A program made the position numbers and the translations under genes. 64,000 nt of DNA from Aquirufa sp. (GTDB taxonomy: Bacteria > Bacteroidota > Bacteroidia > Cytophagales > Spirosomataceae), in NCBI GenBank assembly GCA_030833145.1, contig JAURHT010000001.1, forward strand, positions 1 to 64,000. Reading direction: 5' to 3'. Of this stretch, positions 51,141 to 59,702 are shown in pieces; position 1 is the first letter of the stretch; the number at the start of each line of letters is the position of its first letter. The notes beneath the pieces are model-generated. The model was not told where the DNA came from. It saw only the letters and a program-made list of their open reading frames with translations, and made no database searches.

Positions 51141-51975
51141 TGAATCTATTTTCAATGGACGAAAAGTCGTCATTGCGACAAAACACCAAAAGGAACAGGT
51201 GATTGGTCCGGCATTACAAGAGGCGTTTGGCATGGAATATATCGTTTCTGAAAAGCTAGATACGGATCTTTTGGGCACATTTACAGGAGAAGTGGAGCGG
51301 GTATTAACACCGGTCGAGGCGGCTAGGCAAAAATGCATTTTAGCCTTAGCGGAATGTGATGCCGATTTTGCTATTGGTTCTGAAGGATCTTTTGGCCCAC
51401 ATCCTACGCTGTATTTTCTGCCTGCGGATGAAGAAATTCTTCTTCTAGTGGACCGTAAAAGGGAGCTGGAGATTGCGATAAAGAACACCAGCCTGCAAAC
51501 GAATTATGCCTCATTTGAGCTGGGTGGAGAGCTGGATTTATCCGATTTTTTACAACAGGTTAAATTTCCTAGTCATGGTGTGCATGTGAAAAGTTCAGAG
51601 ACTTACGTAGAAAAAGGAATTAAATCTGAAGATTTATTAAACCAATCGATACAGGAGGCTGTTAATCGCTTTGGAACCTATACCCTGGAGACCGATATGC
51701 GTGCGATGAATAATCCGACTCGGATGTCTGTCATTGAGGAGCTGGTGGGAAAATTAGTGGAGAAGATGAAGAGCTGTTGTCCTACCTGCCAAAGACCTGG
51801 ATTTAGTCCCACCGATGTCATTCGTGGCCTGGTTTGTTCTTGTTGCTCCTTACCCACGAAATCGGTTAAATCCCTCATTTATAGTTGTGAAGGATGCCAC
51901 TACACGACTTGTGTTGATTTCCCTGATTCGAAAACGATGGAGGACCCTATGTTTTGTGATTTTTGTAACCCCTAA
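51133..51975 (+). CDS. DUF6671 protein with C-terminal zinc-ribbon region
   Basis: Starting at 51133 (MANESIFNGRKVVIATKHQK), the 280-residue protein has the DUF6671 body: DTDLLGTFTGEVERVLTPVE, then FAIGSEGSFGPHP and FLPADEEILLLVD. The last 70 residues contain eight or more cysteines in CxxC or CC pairs (CCPTCQ, CSCC, CEGC, CDFC), which is a zinc-ribbon-like tail. Its start overlaps the sbtA stop by eight bases. The role is unknown, but coupling to sbtA suggests a carbon- or metal-related function. Confidence 0.8.
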   Translation: MANESIFNGRKVVIATKHQKEQVIGPALQEAFGMEYIVSEKLDTDLLGTFTGEVERVLTPVEAARQKCILALAECDADFAIGSEGSFGPHPTLYFLPADEEILLLVDRKRELEIAIKNTSLQTNYASFELGGELDLSDFLQQVKFPSHGVHVKSSETYVEKGIKSEDLLNQSIQEAVNRFGTYTLETDMRAMNNPTRMSVIEELVGKLVEKMKSCCPTCQRPGFSPTDVIRGLVCSCCSLPTKSVKSLIYSCEGCHYTTCVDFPDSKTMEDPMFCDFCNP

Positions 51976-51982
51976 GTATACT

Positions 51983-52933
51983 ATGATTACGTCTGATATT
52001 TCGCTTGTTAAAGACCACTTAGAAAAAGGTGAAGTGGTGGGAATTCCTACGGAAACCGTCTATGGTTTAGCGGCTAACATTTACGATGAGCAAGCGATTG
52101 CGAAGATTTTTAGTACCAAAGGAAGACCTAACACCAACCCTTTGATTGTACACGTAAAATCGATGGAACAAGCGCACACTTTGGTGTCGCATTTTCCTCC
52201 AAAAGCCTCCCTTTTAGCGGAGCGTTTTTGGCCTGGTTCCCTCACCTTAATCCTGCCTAAAAGTGAGCTGATTTCTGATGCTATAACTGCTCAGCAATCG
52301 ACAGTTGCCATAAGAATGCCTAACCACCACACAACTTTAGCCTTATTGGAAACCCTAGATTTTCCTTTAGCGGCTCCCAGCGCAAATCCCTATAACCGAA
52401 TTAGCCCTACCTGCGCCGCACATGTGGAGAATTATTTCCCTCAAATTCCCATCTTAGAAGGCGGTAATTGCGAAGCAGGAGTAGAGTCGACCATTCTCTC
52501 TTTTGATGGAGATGAGGTCGTTTTGCTGCGGCATGGCGCTATTTCAATAGAGCAAATTGAGGAGGTAGTCGGACGTATTTTGGACAGAACATCTTCTGAG
52601 TCCGTGCACCTCGCACCCGGCAGAAGCAAGAAGCATTATTCGCCCCTGTGTGAATTAATTATTAGCTATGAACCGCTGTTTATGTTGAGTGCCGTTCAGC
52701 AGAAGAAAGTAGCTATTTTATGGTTTAAAGAAGTGAAAATTGATAGTCCCAAAGTCGCCATCAATCACATTCTCTCTCCTAGTGGAAGTTTTCAAGAAGC
52801 GGCCGCAAACATGTATGACGCATTGCACCAATTAGAAAAATCAGGTGTAGAATTAATTATTGTAGAGCGTTTGCCTCATGTAGATTTAGGGCGAACCATT
52901 AATGATCGTTTTGAAAGAGCTGCAGCCAAATGA
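51983..52933 (+). CDS. tsaC: Threonylcarbamoyl-AMP synthase (Sua5/TsaC type)
   Basis: The ATG at 51983 (MITSDISLVKDHLEKGEVVG) is used; the longer frame runs backward through the DUF6671 gene. The 316-residue protein has the Sua5/YciO/YrdC core (PTETVYGLAANIYDEQAIAK, KGRPNTNPLIVHV, STVAIRMPNH, AAPSANPYNRISPT) and a C-terminal Sua5 domain from about 220 (PGRSKKHYSP). It makes threonylcarbamoyl-AMP from threonine, ATP and bicarbonate for tRNA t6A37. The bicarbonate requirement fits the neighbouring transporter. Confidence 0.93.
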   Translation: MITSDISLVKDHLEKGEVVGIPTETVYGLAANIYDEQAIAKIFSTKGRPNTNPLIVHVKSMEQAHTLVSHFPPKASLLAERFWPGSLTLILPKSELISDAITAQQSTVAIRMPNHHTTLALLETLDFPLAAPSANPYNRISPTCAAHVENYFPQIPILEGGNCEAGVESTILSFDGDEVVLLRHGAISIEQIEEVVGRILDRTSSESVHLAPGRSKKHYSPLCELIISYEPLFMLSAVQQKKVAILWFKEVKIDSPKVAINHILSPSGSFQEAAANMYDALHQLEKSGVELIIVERLPHVDLGRTINDRFERAAAK

Positions 52934-54273
52934 AAAAACAATTACTCGTTAACGCAAAAATCGTCAATGAAGGCATCTCCTTTTTTTCGGATGTGTTGAT
53001 TCATCACGGGCGAATTGAAAAAATTGCCACCCATATTTCTGACCCTAATGCGGACGTTTTCGACATCAATGGGAATTATTTGATTCCCGGAATGATCGAT
53101 GATCAGGTGCATTTTAGAGATCCGGGATTAACGTATAAAGGTAATTTAACGACAGAATCTAGAGCAGCAGTGGCAGGCGGCGTAACCTCCTTTATGGATA
53201 TGCCTAACACCGTTCCTAATACGCTAACCCGTGATTTACTAGAGCAAAAATACCAAGCGGCGGCGCAGCAATCGCTCGCAAATTATTCCTTTTTTATGGG
53301 GGTAACCGCCGGGAATTTAGAGGAGGCTTTACGGGTAGATAACGAGAGTGTTTGTGGCATTACGGATGATGGGCTGTACTTTAATGAGCAACAAATTCTA
53401 GCGAACAACCCGGAATATCTGGAAAAATTATTCTCGCGGGCAGAAACTTTGGTTGCCTTACATAGCGAGGACGAATCCATTATCGATCAAAATTACGAAC
53501 GCTATTTTACGGAAACGAAAGGTCAAATTCCTTTTGCATTTCATGCCAAAATTCGAAGTTCGGAGGCCTGCGTGACGGCCACAAAACGGGTTTTGGACAT
53601 ACAATCAAAATACCAAAATAGACTCCATTTTTTCCATATTTCCACTGGCGAGGAAGCAACGCTTTTCCCCGCTTCCACGGACTATAGCGCTAAACGTGTG
53701 ACAGCTGAAGCCTGTATTCATCACTTATGGTTTACGGAGAAAGACTATGAAAAAAGAGGAGGCGATATTAAATGGAATCCCTCTATAAAGACCGAATTTG
53801 ATCGTATAACATTAATGAAGGCACTCAAAGAAGGGCGCATTGATATCATCGCCTCCGACCACGCGCCTCACAGTAAGGAAGAAAAACAAGGGACTTATGA
53901 GCAAGTAAAATCGGGAGCACCCATCGTGCAACATACCTTGCCGCTCTTGTTTGAATTAGCTTCTCGCGGGGAAATTTCCGTCGAACAAATTGTCGAAAAA
54001 ACCAGTCATCGGGTGGCGGATATCTACCGTTTAAAAGAGAGAGGGTACTTGCGCGAAGGCTACTACGCGGATGTCGTAGAAATACGGCCCAATGCTCCAT
54101 GGGATATTACCTCAACATCGCTTTTGTATAAGTGTGGATGGGCGCCGGTAGTGGGGGAGCAGCTTTCAGCTAAAGTGAAGCGCTCGTTTGTTAATGGGAA
54201 TCTCGTATTTCAGGAGGATGCGTTTATGTCGGAAGCCAAAGGTTCTCGATTATTCTTCGAAAAGATCAGGTAG
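52930..54273 (+). CDS. pyrC: Dihydroorotase
   Basis: The 447-residue amidohydrolase overlaps tsaC by ATGA. DDQVHFRDPG near residues 57-66 is the metal motif; here Gln replaces the first His of the usual HxH, which I recall as normal for Bacteroidota dihydroorotases. ESRAAVAGGVTSFMDMPNT, a lysine/histidine core and the catalytic Asp in SDHAPH are in place. It closes carbamoyl-aspartate to dihydroorotate in pyrimidine synthesis. It overlaps the convergent GNAT gene by 24 bases. Confidence 0.9.
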   Translation: MKKQLLVNAKIVNEGISFFSDVLIHHGRIEKIATHISDPNADVFDINGNYLIPGMIDDQVHFRDPGLTYKGNLTTESRAAVAGGVTSFMDMPNTVPNTLTRDLLEQKYQAAAQQSLANYSFFMGVTAGNLEEALRVDNESVCGITDDGLYFNEQQILANNPEYLEKLFSRAETLVALHSEDESIIDQNYERYFTETKGQIPFAFHAKIRSSEACVTATKRVLDIQSKYQNRLHFFHISTGEEATLFPASTDYSAKRVTAEACIHHLWFTEKDYEKRGGDIKWNPSIKTEFDRITLMKALKEGRIDIIASDHAPHSKEEKQGTYEQVKSGAPIVQHTLPLLFELASRGEISVEQIVEKTSHRVADIYRLKERGYLREGYYADVVEIRPNAPWDITSTSLLYKCGWAPVVGEQLSAKVKRSFVNGNLVFQEDAFMSEAKGSRLFFEKIR

Positions 54274-54792
54274 CATTTTTTTCATCAATACATCCCTTTG
54301 CGCCTCATCTCCTAGCTGAAAAATATGTTCGCCAAATTCCACGAATCCCTGCTTCTGGTAAAACCGAATGGCCCTCGGATTTTCCTCCCAAACCCCAAGC
54401 CACATATAGGGTGCCTTGCGCGCTTTTGCGGTCGCTAAAGCTTGCTCGTAAAGTAATAATCCCACCTGTTTTCCGTGGTATTGCTGAAGAACATATATAC
54501 GCTCGATTTCTAGTGCGTTTGGATCTTGTTTTTCACTTTGCGCATCACCCATGTTTACTTTCAAATAACCGATTATTTCCTCTTTTTGAAGTGCGAAGTA
54601 AAACTGAGAATTTTCGTTTCGTAATTCTGCTTCAAGTTTCTCCTCCGAAAAACCTTCAGCTAAATACGCTGCCAAATTCTCCTCAGAATTATTTGCAGAA
54701 AAGGTTTCTGCAAAGGTCTTTCGACCGATAGCTTGTAAGGCATCGAGGTCTGGAGGGGAGGCTGGTCGGATTTGAAGGCTTAGATTAGGCAT
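54250..54792 (-). CDS. GNAT-family N-acetyltransferase
   Basis: Starting at M5 of the longest frame (MPNLSLQIRPASPPDL), the 180-residue protein has the GNAT fold with motif A as IERIYVLQQYHGKQVGLLLY and motif B around MWLGVWEENPRAIRFYQKQGF. It would acetylate a small amine or a protein amine using acetyl-CoA. It overlaps the upstream fic gene by eight bases, so it is probably co-transcribed with it. Confidence 0.87.
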   Translation of the reverse strand: MPNLSLQIRPASPPDLDALQAIGRKTFAETFSANNSEENLAAYLAEGFSEEKLEAELRNENSQFYFALQKEEIIGYLKVNMGDAQSEKQDPNALEIERIYVLQQYHGKQVGLLLYEQALATAKARKAPYMWLGVWEENPRAIRFYQKQGFVEFGEHIFQLGDEAQRDVLMKKMLPDLFEE

Positions 54793-55867
54793 TTTTTTGA
54801 CCACTTAATAGTTTAAATAATTTCACATGTTCATAATAATTCTCCCTACCTATTTTATGTTTTACCAAGATATTGGCGTCAACCAAATCTTCCAAATAGC
54901 GAATGGCGGTATTTCTGCTAACATTTAAATCTTTCTGTAGGTATTCAATTTTGGTATATGGATACTTGAAAAGACTATTTATCAGGTCTTGGCTATATAA
55001 TTTTGGTGCCAATGCTCTAATCTGGCTTTTTTGTTCTTGCATCAATAATCGGAGCGCTTGAATTAATATGATTCCTTCTTTAGCCGTTTTTTCTACTCCA
55101 TCTAGGATAAATAACATCCATGCCTCCCACGATTCTTTTACACGAATTTCTTGAAGTAATCGATAATAGTCGTTTTTGCGGGCGATGATGTAGCTGCTGA
55201 GATAAAGAATTGGCAAACTTAAAAGTCCCTTTTGGACTAAATATAAGATATTAATAATTCGTCCAGTTCTGCCGTTGCCATCATAAAAGGGGTGAATACT
55301 TTCGAATTGATAATGAATGATAGCCATTTTAAGTAATGGGTCAAGTTCCATCATCGAATCATCATTGATAAAGGATTCCAGGTTTTGCATCAATGCAAGG
55401 ATGGTATCGTAGTCTTGTGGGGGTGTATAAATAATCTCTCCCGTTTGATCATTAAATAATTTTGTGCCAGGAAGCCTTCTAAAACCCGCCTTGTTTTGTT
55501 CTACGACTTCTTGGATTAGCAGGATTGTATTATTGGTTAGTAATCCATTTGTTTTAACAAGGTCAAACCCCTCAATTAATGCTTTCGCATACTGATGAAC
55601 TTCTTTAGCTGCAGGGCTTGCAAACTGCTGGTTTTGAAAATTACTTCGGTAGATTTCATCAAATGTGCTGATGATATTTTCGATCGCGGAACTTTCCCTC
55701 GCCTCTCTAAGTGCTAACGTTTCTAAAAGAATATGTTCATTCGGAAGGCTACTGATGACCCCTTTAAACTCTGCCAAAGCTTGATGTGCTAATGCCGATT
55801 TACGCAAAACTGCCTTGGTTTCAATATCCTGATGCAAAGGCAATAAAGGGATTTTTGTCGTTTCCAT
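54785..55867 (-). CDS. Fic-family protein with Fic_N domain and winged helix
   Basis: The 360-residue protein has a Fic_N region, a Fic core and a C-terminal winged helix (about 295-350, LQKDLNVSRNTAIRYLEDLV). The motif HPFYDGNGRTGR (about 195-206) is complete, and SSAIEN near 59-64 is the inhibitory (S/T)xxxE(N/G) motif, so it is a self-inhibited AMPylase. It is unrelated in detail to the Fic protein at 4592. Its own winged helix probably binds the AACCCAAA repeats upstream. Confidence 0.9.
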   Translation of the reverse strand: METTKIPLLPLHQDIETKAVLRKSALAHQALAEFKGVISSLPNEHILLETLALREARESSAIENIISTFDEIYRSNFQNQQFASPAAKEVHQYAKALIEGFDLVKTNGLLTNNTILLIQEVVEQNKAGFRRLPGTKLFNDQTGEIIYTPPQDYDTILALMQNLESFINDDSMMELDPLLKMAIIHYQFESIHPFYDGNGRTGRIINILYLVQKGLLSLPILYLSSYIIARKNDYYRLLQEIRVKESWEAWMLFILDGVEKTAKEGIILIQALRLLMQEQKSQIRALAPKLYSQDLINSLFKYPYTKIEYLQKDLNVSRNTAIRYLEDLVDANILVKHKIGRENYYEHVKLFKLLSGQKNA

Positions 55868-55874
55868 TTCGAAA

Positions 55875-55929
55875 TATAACCCAAAAATTTAATTATTTGG
55901 GTTGTTTCGATTAGGTATAACCCAAATAA
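55875..55929 (-). promoter_or_regulatory. AACCCAAA repeat operator of the second fic gene
   Basis: TATAACCCAAA occurs at 55875-55885 and TATAACCCAAATAA at 55916-55929, with an inverted TTATTTGGGTT at 55893-55903 that forms a perfect 11-bp inverted repeat with the latter (15-bp spacer). A -7-like TATATTTC lies in the first copy, eight bases from the start codon, so binding would repress the gene. Confidence 0.7.
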
Positions 55930-56017
55930 TCAACATTTTGGTATATATCTGCTGCGCTCAATCGCCGTTTATATAATAGACGGGTCTAAAGATGTTTAAA
56001 TTGTCGTACTTGCACCC

Positions 56018-56674
56018 ATGACAGCATCTCGCAAAACTTCTCTGACCGCCGGTATTCTCTACCTGTTGACCTTTATTTCGATCCCGACTTTGTCGCTTTA
56101 CCACGAAATTCACCAGCCTAATTTTTTCTTAAGTTCAGCATCATCGAGCGATGTGGTACTTGGTGGGATATTAGAATTGGTGATGGCTTTGGCCTGTATT
56201 GGGACCGCGCTGGCTTTTTATCCGGTTTTGAAGAAGCAAAATGAATCGCTCGCATTGGGTTTTGTAGCTGCTCGGATTTTAGAAGCTACTTTGATCTTTG
56301 TGGGTGTGGCGAGTTTGTTAACTGTTTTAAATTTGCGCTCTCTGGGTGCAGAAGCACAGGTGGTATCCCGAGGGTTAGTGATGTTGTATGATCGTGTGTT
56401 TTTGATAAGCCAAAGTTTCATCCCCGCCGTCAATGGTCTTCTGCTCGGAACACTCTTGTACCAAACGCGTTTAGTCCCTCGCATTTTACCCATCATTGGA
56501 ATCATCGGAGCCTTTACTTTAGTGGCTGGAGATGTCGCGGTTTTGTATGGAGTTTTTGATCAGCGTGCACCCATTGCGGGTTTATCCGCGGTTCCTATTG
56601 CCCTTTGGGAGTTTTCGTTAGGGATTTATTTGACGTTCAAAGGATTTAAAGAAAATGCCGTAATTTTAGGCTAA
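56018..56674 (+). CDS. DUF4386 membrane protein
   Basis: The 218-residue protein has six probable spans and the DUF4386 pattern: opening TAGILYLLTFISIPTLSLY, VARILEATLIFVG and a closing PIALWEFSLGIYLTFKGF. The family occurs widely and has no known activity. It is coupled to the phzF-like gene by TAATG. Confidence 0.85.
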   Translation: MTASRKTSLTAGILYLLTFISIPTLSLYHEIHQPNFFLSSASSSDVVLGGILELVMALACIGTALAFYPVLKKQNESLALGFVAARILEATLIFVGVASLLTVLNLRSLGAEAQVVSRGLVMLYDRVFLISQSFIPAVNGLLLGTLLYQTRLVPRILPIIGIIGAFTLVAGDVAVLYGVFDQRAPIAGLSAVPIALWEFSLGIYLTFKGFKENAVILG

Positions 56675-57459
56675 TGAAAATCCCTATTTACCAAGTCGAC
56701 GCCTTTACGAACGAACGCTTTAAAGGCAATCCTGCCGCCGTTTGTCCTCTAGATAAGTGGCTTCCGGATGCCGTTATGCAAAATATCGCTGCCGAGAATA
56801 ATTTAGCAGAAACCGCCTTTGTAGTTCCCGCTGCGAACGAATACGAAATTCGTTGGTTTACACCCACCGTTGAAGTGGATTTGTGTGGGCATGCGACCTT
56901 AGCAAGTGCGTATGTTTTGTTCAATGAATTGGGTTTTGTGGGAGACGAAATCAACTTCGTTTCACACCGAAGCGGCCCTTTATCAGTGAGTCGAAATGTT
57001 TCCGTTTTGGCATTAAATTTTCCGGTTGATTCCTTGATCGAGAAACCTTTAAATTCGGAGTTTTCTATTGGATTATCGCGCGCGCCACGTGCCGTTTTCA
57101 AAGGCAAAACGGACTACTTATTTGTCTACGATTCTGAAGCAGAAATTTTGGCCTTGCAACCTGATTTCGAAGCCTTAAAAGCACATCCTGTTCGCGGGAT
57201 TATCGTAACAGCTCCGGGCGAAACAACTGATTTTGTGTCTCGCTTTTTTGGCCCCGCTTGCGGCGTAAATGAAGATCCGGTGACCGGTTCTGCACATACG
57301 ACTTTGACGCCTTATTGGTCTTTGGTTTTAGGAAAAACGAAATTATCGGCTCGTCAATTATCGCAACGAACTGGAGACTTAAACTGCAAACTTCTCGGAG
57401 ATCGGGTGGAAATTGCTGGAGAGGCGGTTTTATATTTGCGGGGAGAGATAGAAATCTAA
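56674..57459 (+). CDS. PhzF-family isomerase/epimerase-like protein
   Basis: The 261-residue protein has the two-domain diaminopimelate-epimerase-like fold of PhzF. It begins with IPIYQVDAFTNERFKGNPAA and has the catalytic Glu in AAENNLAETAF (about residue 45), VDLCGHATLASAY and a late GVNEDPVTGSAHTTL. Family members are metabolite isomerases of unknown substrate. It shares an operon with DUF4386. Confidence 0.9.
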   Translation: MKIPIYQVDAFTNERFKGNPAAVCPLDKWLPDAVMQNIAAENNLAETAFVVPAANEYEIRWFTPTVEVDLCGHATLASAYVLFNELGFVGDEINFVSHRSGPLSVSRNVSVLALNFPVDSLIEKPLNSEFSIGLSRAPRAVFKGKTDYLFVYDSEAEILALQPDFEALKAHPVRGIIVTAPGETTDFVSRFFGPACGVNEDPVTGSAHTTLTPYWSLVLGKTKLSARQLSQRTGDLNCKLLGDRVEIAGEAVLYLRGEIEI

Positions 57460-57497
57460 ATTATACGTACATTTGAAACTACTTAACTAACACAACA

Positions 57498-58013
57498 ATG
57501 AAAAAACTATTCACCTTTTTTGCCATTCTAGCGATGGCCACTAGCCTTCAGGCCCAAACACCTAAGGCAAACTTGATTAAAGATTGGGAGCGCGCGCGTG
57601 CTTACACGAAAGAGTATTTAGATGCGATGCCGGAAACAGGTTTTGCTCTAAAACCTACGAAAGAAATGCGTTCATTTGCAGGCCAAATGCTTCACTTAAG
57701 TGATGCGATTTATGGTATCGTAGGAATGGCTACTGATGTGGCGCCCACTGCCAAAGATTTAGAGAAATCGAATGACGTAGCGAAAGCAAGCGTAACGGAG
57801 AAAGTCTTAGCAGCCTATGATTTTGCCATCAATGCCATTAAAAATGCACCGGATGCGAAGTTAGGAGAGTCTATTAAATTATTTGGCCGCTTCGATGTTA
57901 CGCGTGGTCAAGCGATCGATAAAGCGTTTGAACACCAAACACACCACCGTGGGCAAGCGACTGTGTACATTCGCTTAGCGGGTGCAACTCCTCCAGCAGA
58001 GAAGTTGTTCTAG
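57498..58013 (+). CDS. Exported DinB-like protein
   Basis: The 171-residue protein has a signal peptide (LQAQ), which is uncommon for the DinB/YfiT metal-binding four-helix family. It keeps LHLSDAIYGIVG (early His) and the final EHQTHHRGQATVYIRLAG with the HxxxH ligand pair, so the metal site is intact. A thiol- or metal-dependent transferase role in the periplasm is possible. Confidence 0.83.
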   Translation: MKKLFTFFAILAMATSLQAQTPKANLIKDWERARAYTKEYLDAMPETGFALKPTKEMRSFAGQMLHLSDAIYGIVGMATDVAPTAKDLEKSNDVAKASVTEKVLAAYDFAINAIKNAPDAKLGESIKLFGRFDVTRGQAIDKAFEHQTHHRGQATVYIRLAGATPPAEKLF

Positions 58014-58032
58014 TCTGAAACATTCTGATTAG

Positions 58033-58068
58033 AAAAGGGTTTGTCTTTTATAGGCAAGCCCTTTTTTT
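58033..58068 (+). terminator. Rho-independent terminator
   Basis: AAAAGGGTTTGTC pairs with GGCAAGCCCTTTT (some G-U pairs) and ends in a T run. The next gene's ATG follows directly at 58069. Confidence 0.75.
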
Positions 58069-58206
58069 ATGCAAGGCGTTAAAAAACAACATTTACCTTC
58101 CAAAATCTGCCCCGTTTGCAACCGCCCTTTTGTCTGGCGCAAGAAGTGGGAGAAGAATTGGGATCAGATCATCTATTGTGGTGAAAAGTGCAGACGTAGC
58201 AAATAA
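58069..58206 (+). CDS. DUF2256 small zinc-binding protein
   Basis: The 45-residue protein is the DUF2256 motif: KKQHLPSKICPVCNRPFVWR, KKWEKNWDQIIYCGEKCRRS and a final K. Four cysteines in two CxxC-like groups should bind zinc. The family commonly occurs next to cryptochrome/photolyase genes, as here, so it marks the start of the photolyase island. Confidence 0.9.
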   Translation: MQGVKKQHLPSKICPVCNRPFVWRKKWEKNWDQIIYCGEKCRRSK

Positions 58207-58239
58207 GTTTTATCTTTGGCATTCACCCAATCGCCTCGA

Positions 58240-59382
58240 ATGCTTCCAACACAACGACATTTGTTTTCCATTCCAGATGAGATTGCCTATTTCAACGGCT
58301 CTTATATGGGGCCTCAACTAAATGCATCACGCGATCGACTTTTAGCAGGAGTTCAATTAAAATCAAGCCCATGGAATTGGTCGGTTGGCCAATTTTTTGA
58401 CGAGGCAGAAACTATTCGCACACTTTGTTCTGATTTATTTGGTGGTCATGCAGATAATTACGCGGTGGTTCCTTCCGCTAGTTATGGACTAGCTACGGCT
58501 GCCAGAGCGATTGAACCGACCTTGCTGAAAGGAGATGAGGTGCTCGTTTTAGCGGAAGATTTTCCGAGTAATGTCTTGACTTGGCGGCGGGTTTGTGCCG
58601 AAACGGGAGCAAACCTAGTAACCTTGAAAAAAGCACAAGAGTCGGATTGGACGACCACGATTTTGACACACATAAGTCCTCAAACAAAGGTTTTGTCTAT
58701 TCCCAGTTGCCATTGGACAAATGGAGCAGCAATTGATTTGGTGAAAATAGGGCAACATTGCGCTGATTTAGGCATTATTTATGTAGTCGACGCCACTCAA
58801 ACTTTGGGAGCCATGCCTCATTCGGTATCAGATATACAAGTGGATTTCTTGATTTCAGCGGGATATAAATGGTTATTGTGCCCATACGGATTTAGTATTT
58901 TGTATGTGCATGCGAAATGGTTCGGTGCGCGTCCGCTGGAGGAAACTTGGTTATCGAGGGAAAACGCGTCGGATTTTGCAGGACTTGTTTCTTATAATGC
59001 ACAATACCAGAAGGGAGCCCGAAAATTTGAAATGGGCCAAAAAGGGATGCCTACCATCTTGCCTGGTGCGATTGCCGCCTTGCAGCAAATTCAGGCTTGG
59101 GGAATTGAAAATATCGAAAAATTCATCGCCATACGTAATGCAGAATTAGCCGAATTTTTCAGTGATTTTGGCTTTCAACCTCTGCCTGAATCCCAGCGTG
59201 TTTCGCATATTTTGGGGATAAATTTGGGAGAAACAAGCCTTAATTTTGTGGCAGCCTTACAAGAGAAACAGGTTTACATTAGCCAAAGAGGCAATTCCCT
59301 TCGTATTGCTCCTCACGTACATATTACAGATGCTGACGTGGAAAAACTCAGAGGGGCTTTTCGTGGAGCGCTCCGATCTTGA
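58240..59382 (+). CDS. Class V aminotransferase-like PLP enzyme
   Basis: A longer frame opens at a TTG that lies inside the -7 box TATCTTTG (58211-58218), so the ATG at 58240 is used. The 380-residue protein has the class V fold: AYFNGSYMGPQ near the start, VVDATQTLGAMPHSV and the PLP lysine in SAGYKWLLCPYG. Kynureninase-, cysteine desulfurase- and epimerase-like enzymes share this pattern. Its place among photolyase-linked genes is notable; a role there is unknown. Confidence 0.85.
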   Translation: MLPTQRHLFSIPDEIAYFNGSYMGPQLNASRDRLLAGVQLKSSPWNWSVGQFFDEAETIRTLCSDLFGGHADNYAVVPSASYGLATAARAIEPTLLKGDEVLVLAEDFPSNVLTWRRVCAETGANLVTLKKAQESDWTTTILTHISPQTKVLSIPSCHWTNGAAIDLVKIGQHCADLGIIYVVDATQTLGAMPHSVSDIQVDFLISAGYKWLLCPYGFSILYVHAKWFGARPLEETWLSRENASDFAGLVSYNAQYQKGARKFEMGQKGMPTILPGAIAALQQIQAWGIENIEKFIAIRNAELAEFFSDFGFQPLPESQRVSHILGINLGETSLNFVAALQEKQVYISQRGNSLRIAPHVHITDADVEKLRGAFRGALRS

Positions 59383-59414
59383 AAACAAAACGCCTTGAAG
59401 GTGGTTTTATAGCT

Positions 59415-59702
59415 ATGTCCGTTTCAAAAACACTATTCACACCTGAAGATATCGACCGCATCATCCAAATGGCCTGGGAAGATCGAACGCCTTTTGAGGC
59501 GATCGAATTTCAGTTTGGCTTGAAGGAAAAAGAGGTCATCGAATTCATGCGTTTGAATAGCAAGGAGTCGAGTTTCCGAATGTGGCGCAAGCGAATGACT
59601 GGCCGCGGCACTAAACATCTGCAAAAACGCGTTGCGGTAGATCCCCGTTTCAAATGCACGCTGCAACGCAGTATCAGCCTGAATAAAATCAGTAAGCGCT
59701 AA
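59415..59702 (+). CDS. TIGR03643 small protein (photolyase-associated)
   Basis: The start at 59415 (MSVSKTLFTPEDIDRIIQMA) is chosen over a TTG at 59379. The 95-residue basic protein matches TIGR03643, with WEDRTPFEAIEFQFGLKEKE, FMRLNSKESSFRMWRKRMTG and RGTKHLQKR. The family usually sits beside cryptochrome genes and is of unknown function. It overlaps the photolyase start by one base. Confidence 0.88.
   Translation: MSVSKTLFTPEDIDRIIQMAWEDRTPFEAIEFQFGLKEKEVIEFMRLNSKESSFRMWRKRMTGRGTKHLQKRVAVDPRFKCTLQRSISLNKISKR

Noticed and set aside
53095..53130. Loss of the first histidine of the HxH motif in dihydroorotase
   Set aside because: Gln at this place (DDQVHFR) is what I recall for Bacteroidota dihydroorotases, so it is lineage-typical and not a defect.
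59379..59414. Upstream TTG start for the TIGR03643 protein
   Set aside because: The family begins close to the ATG at 59415; the extension is unlike it and overlaps the preceding gene.
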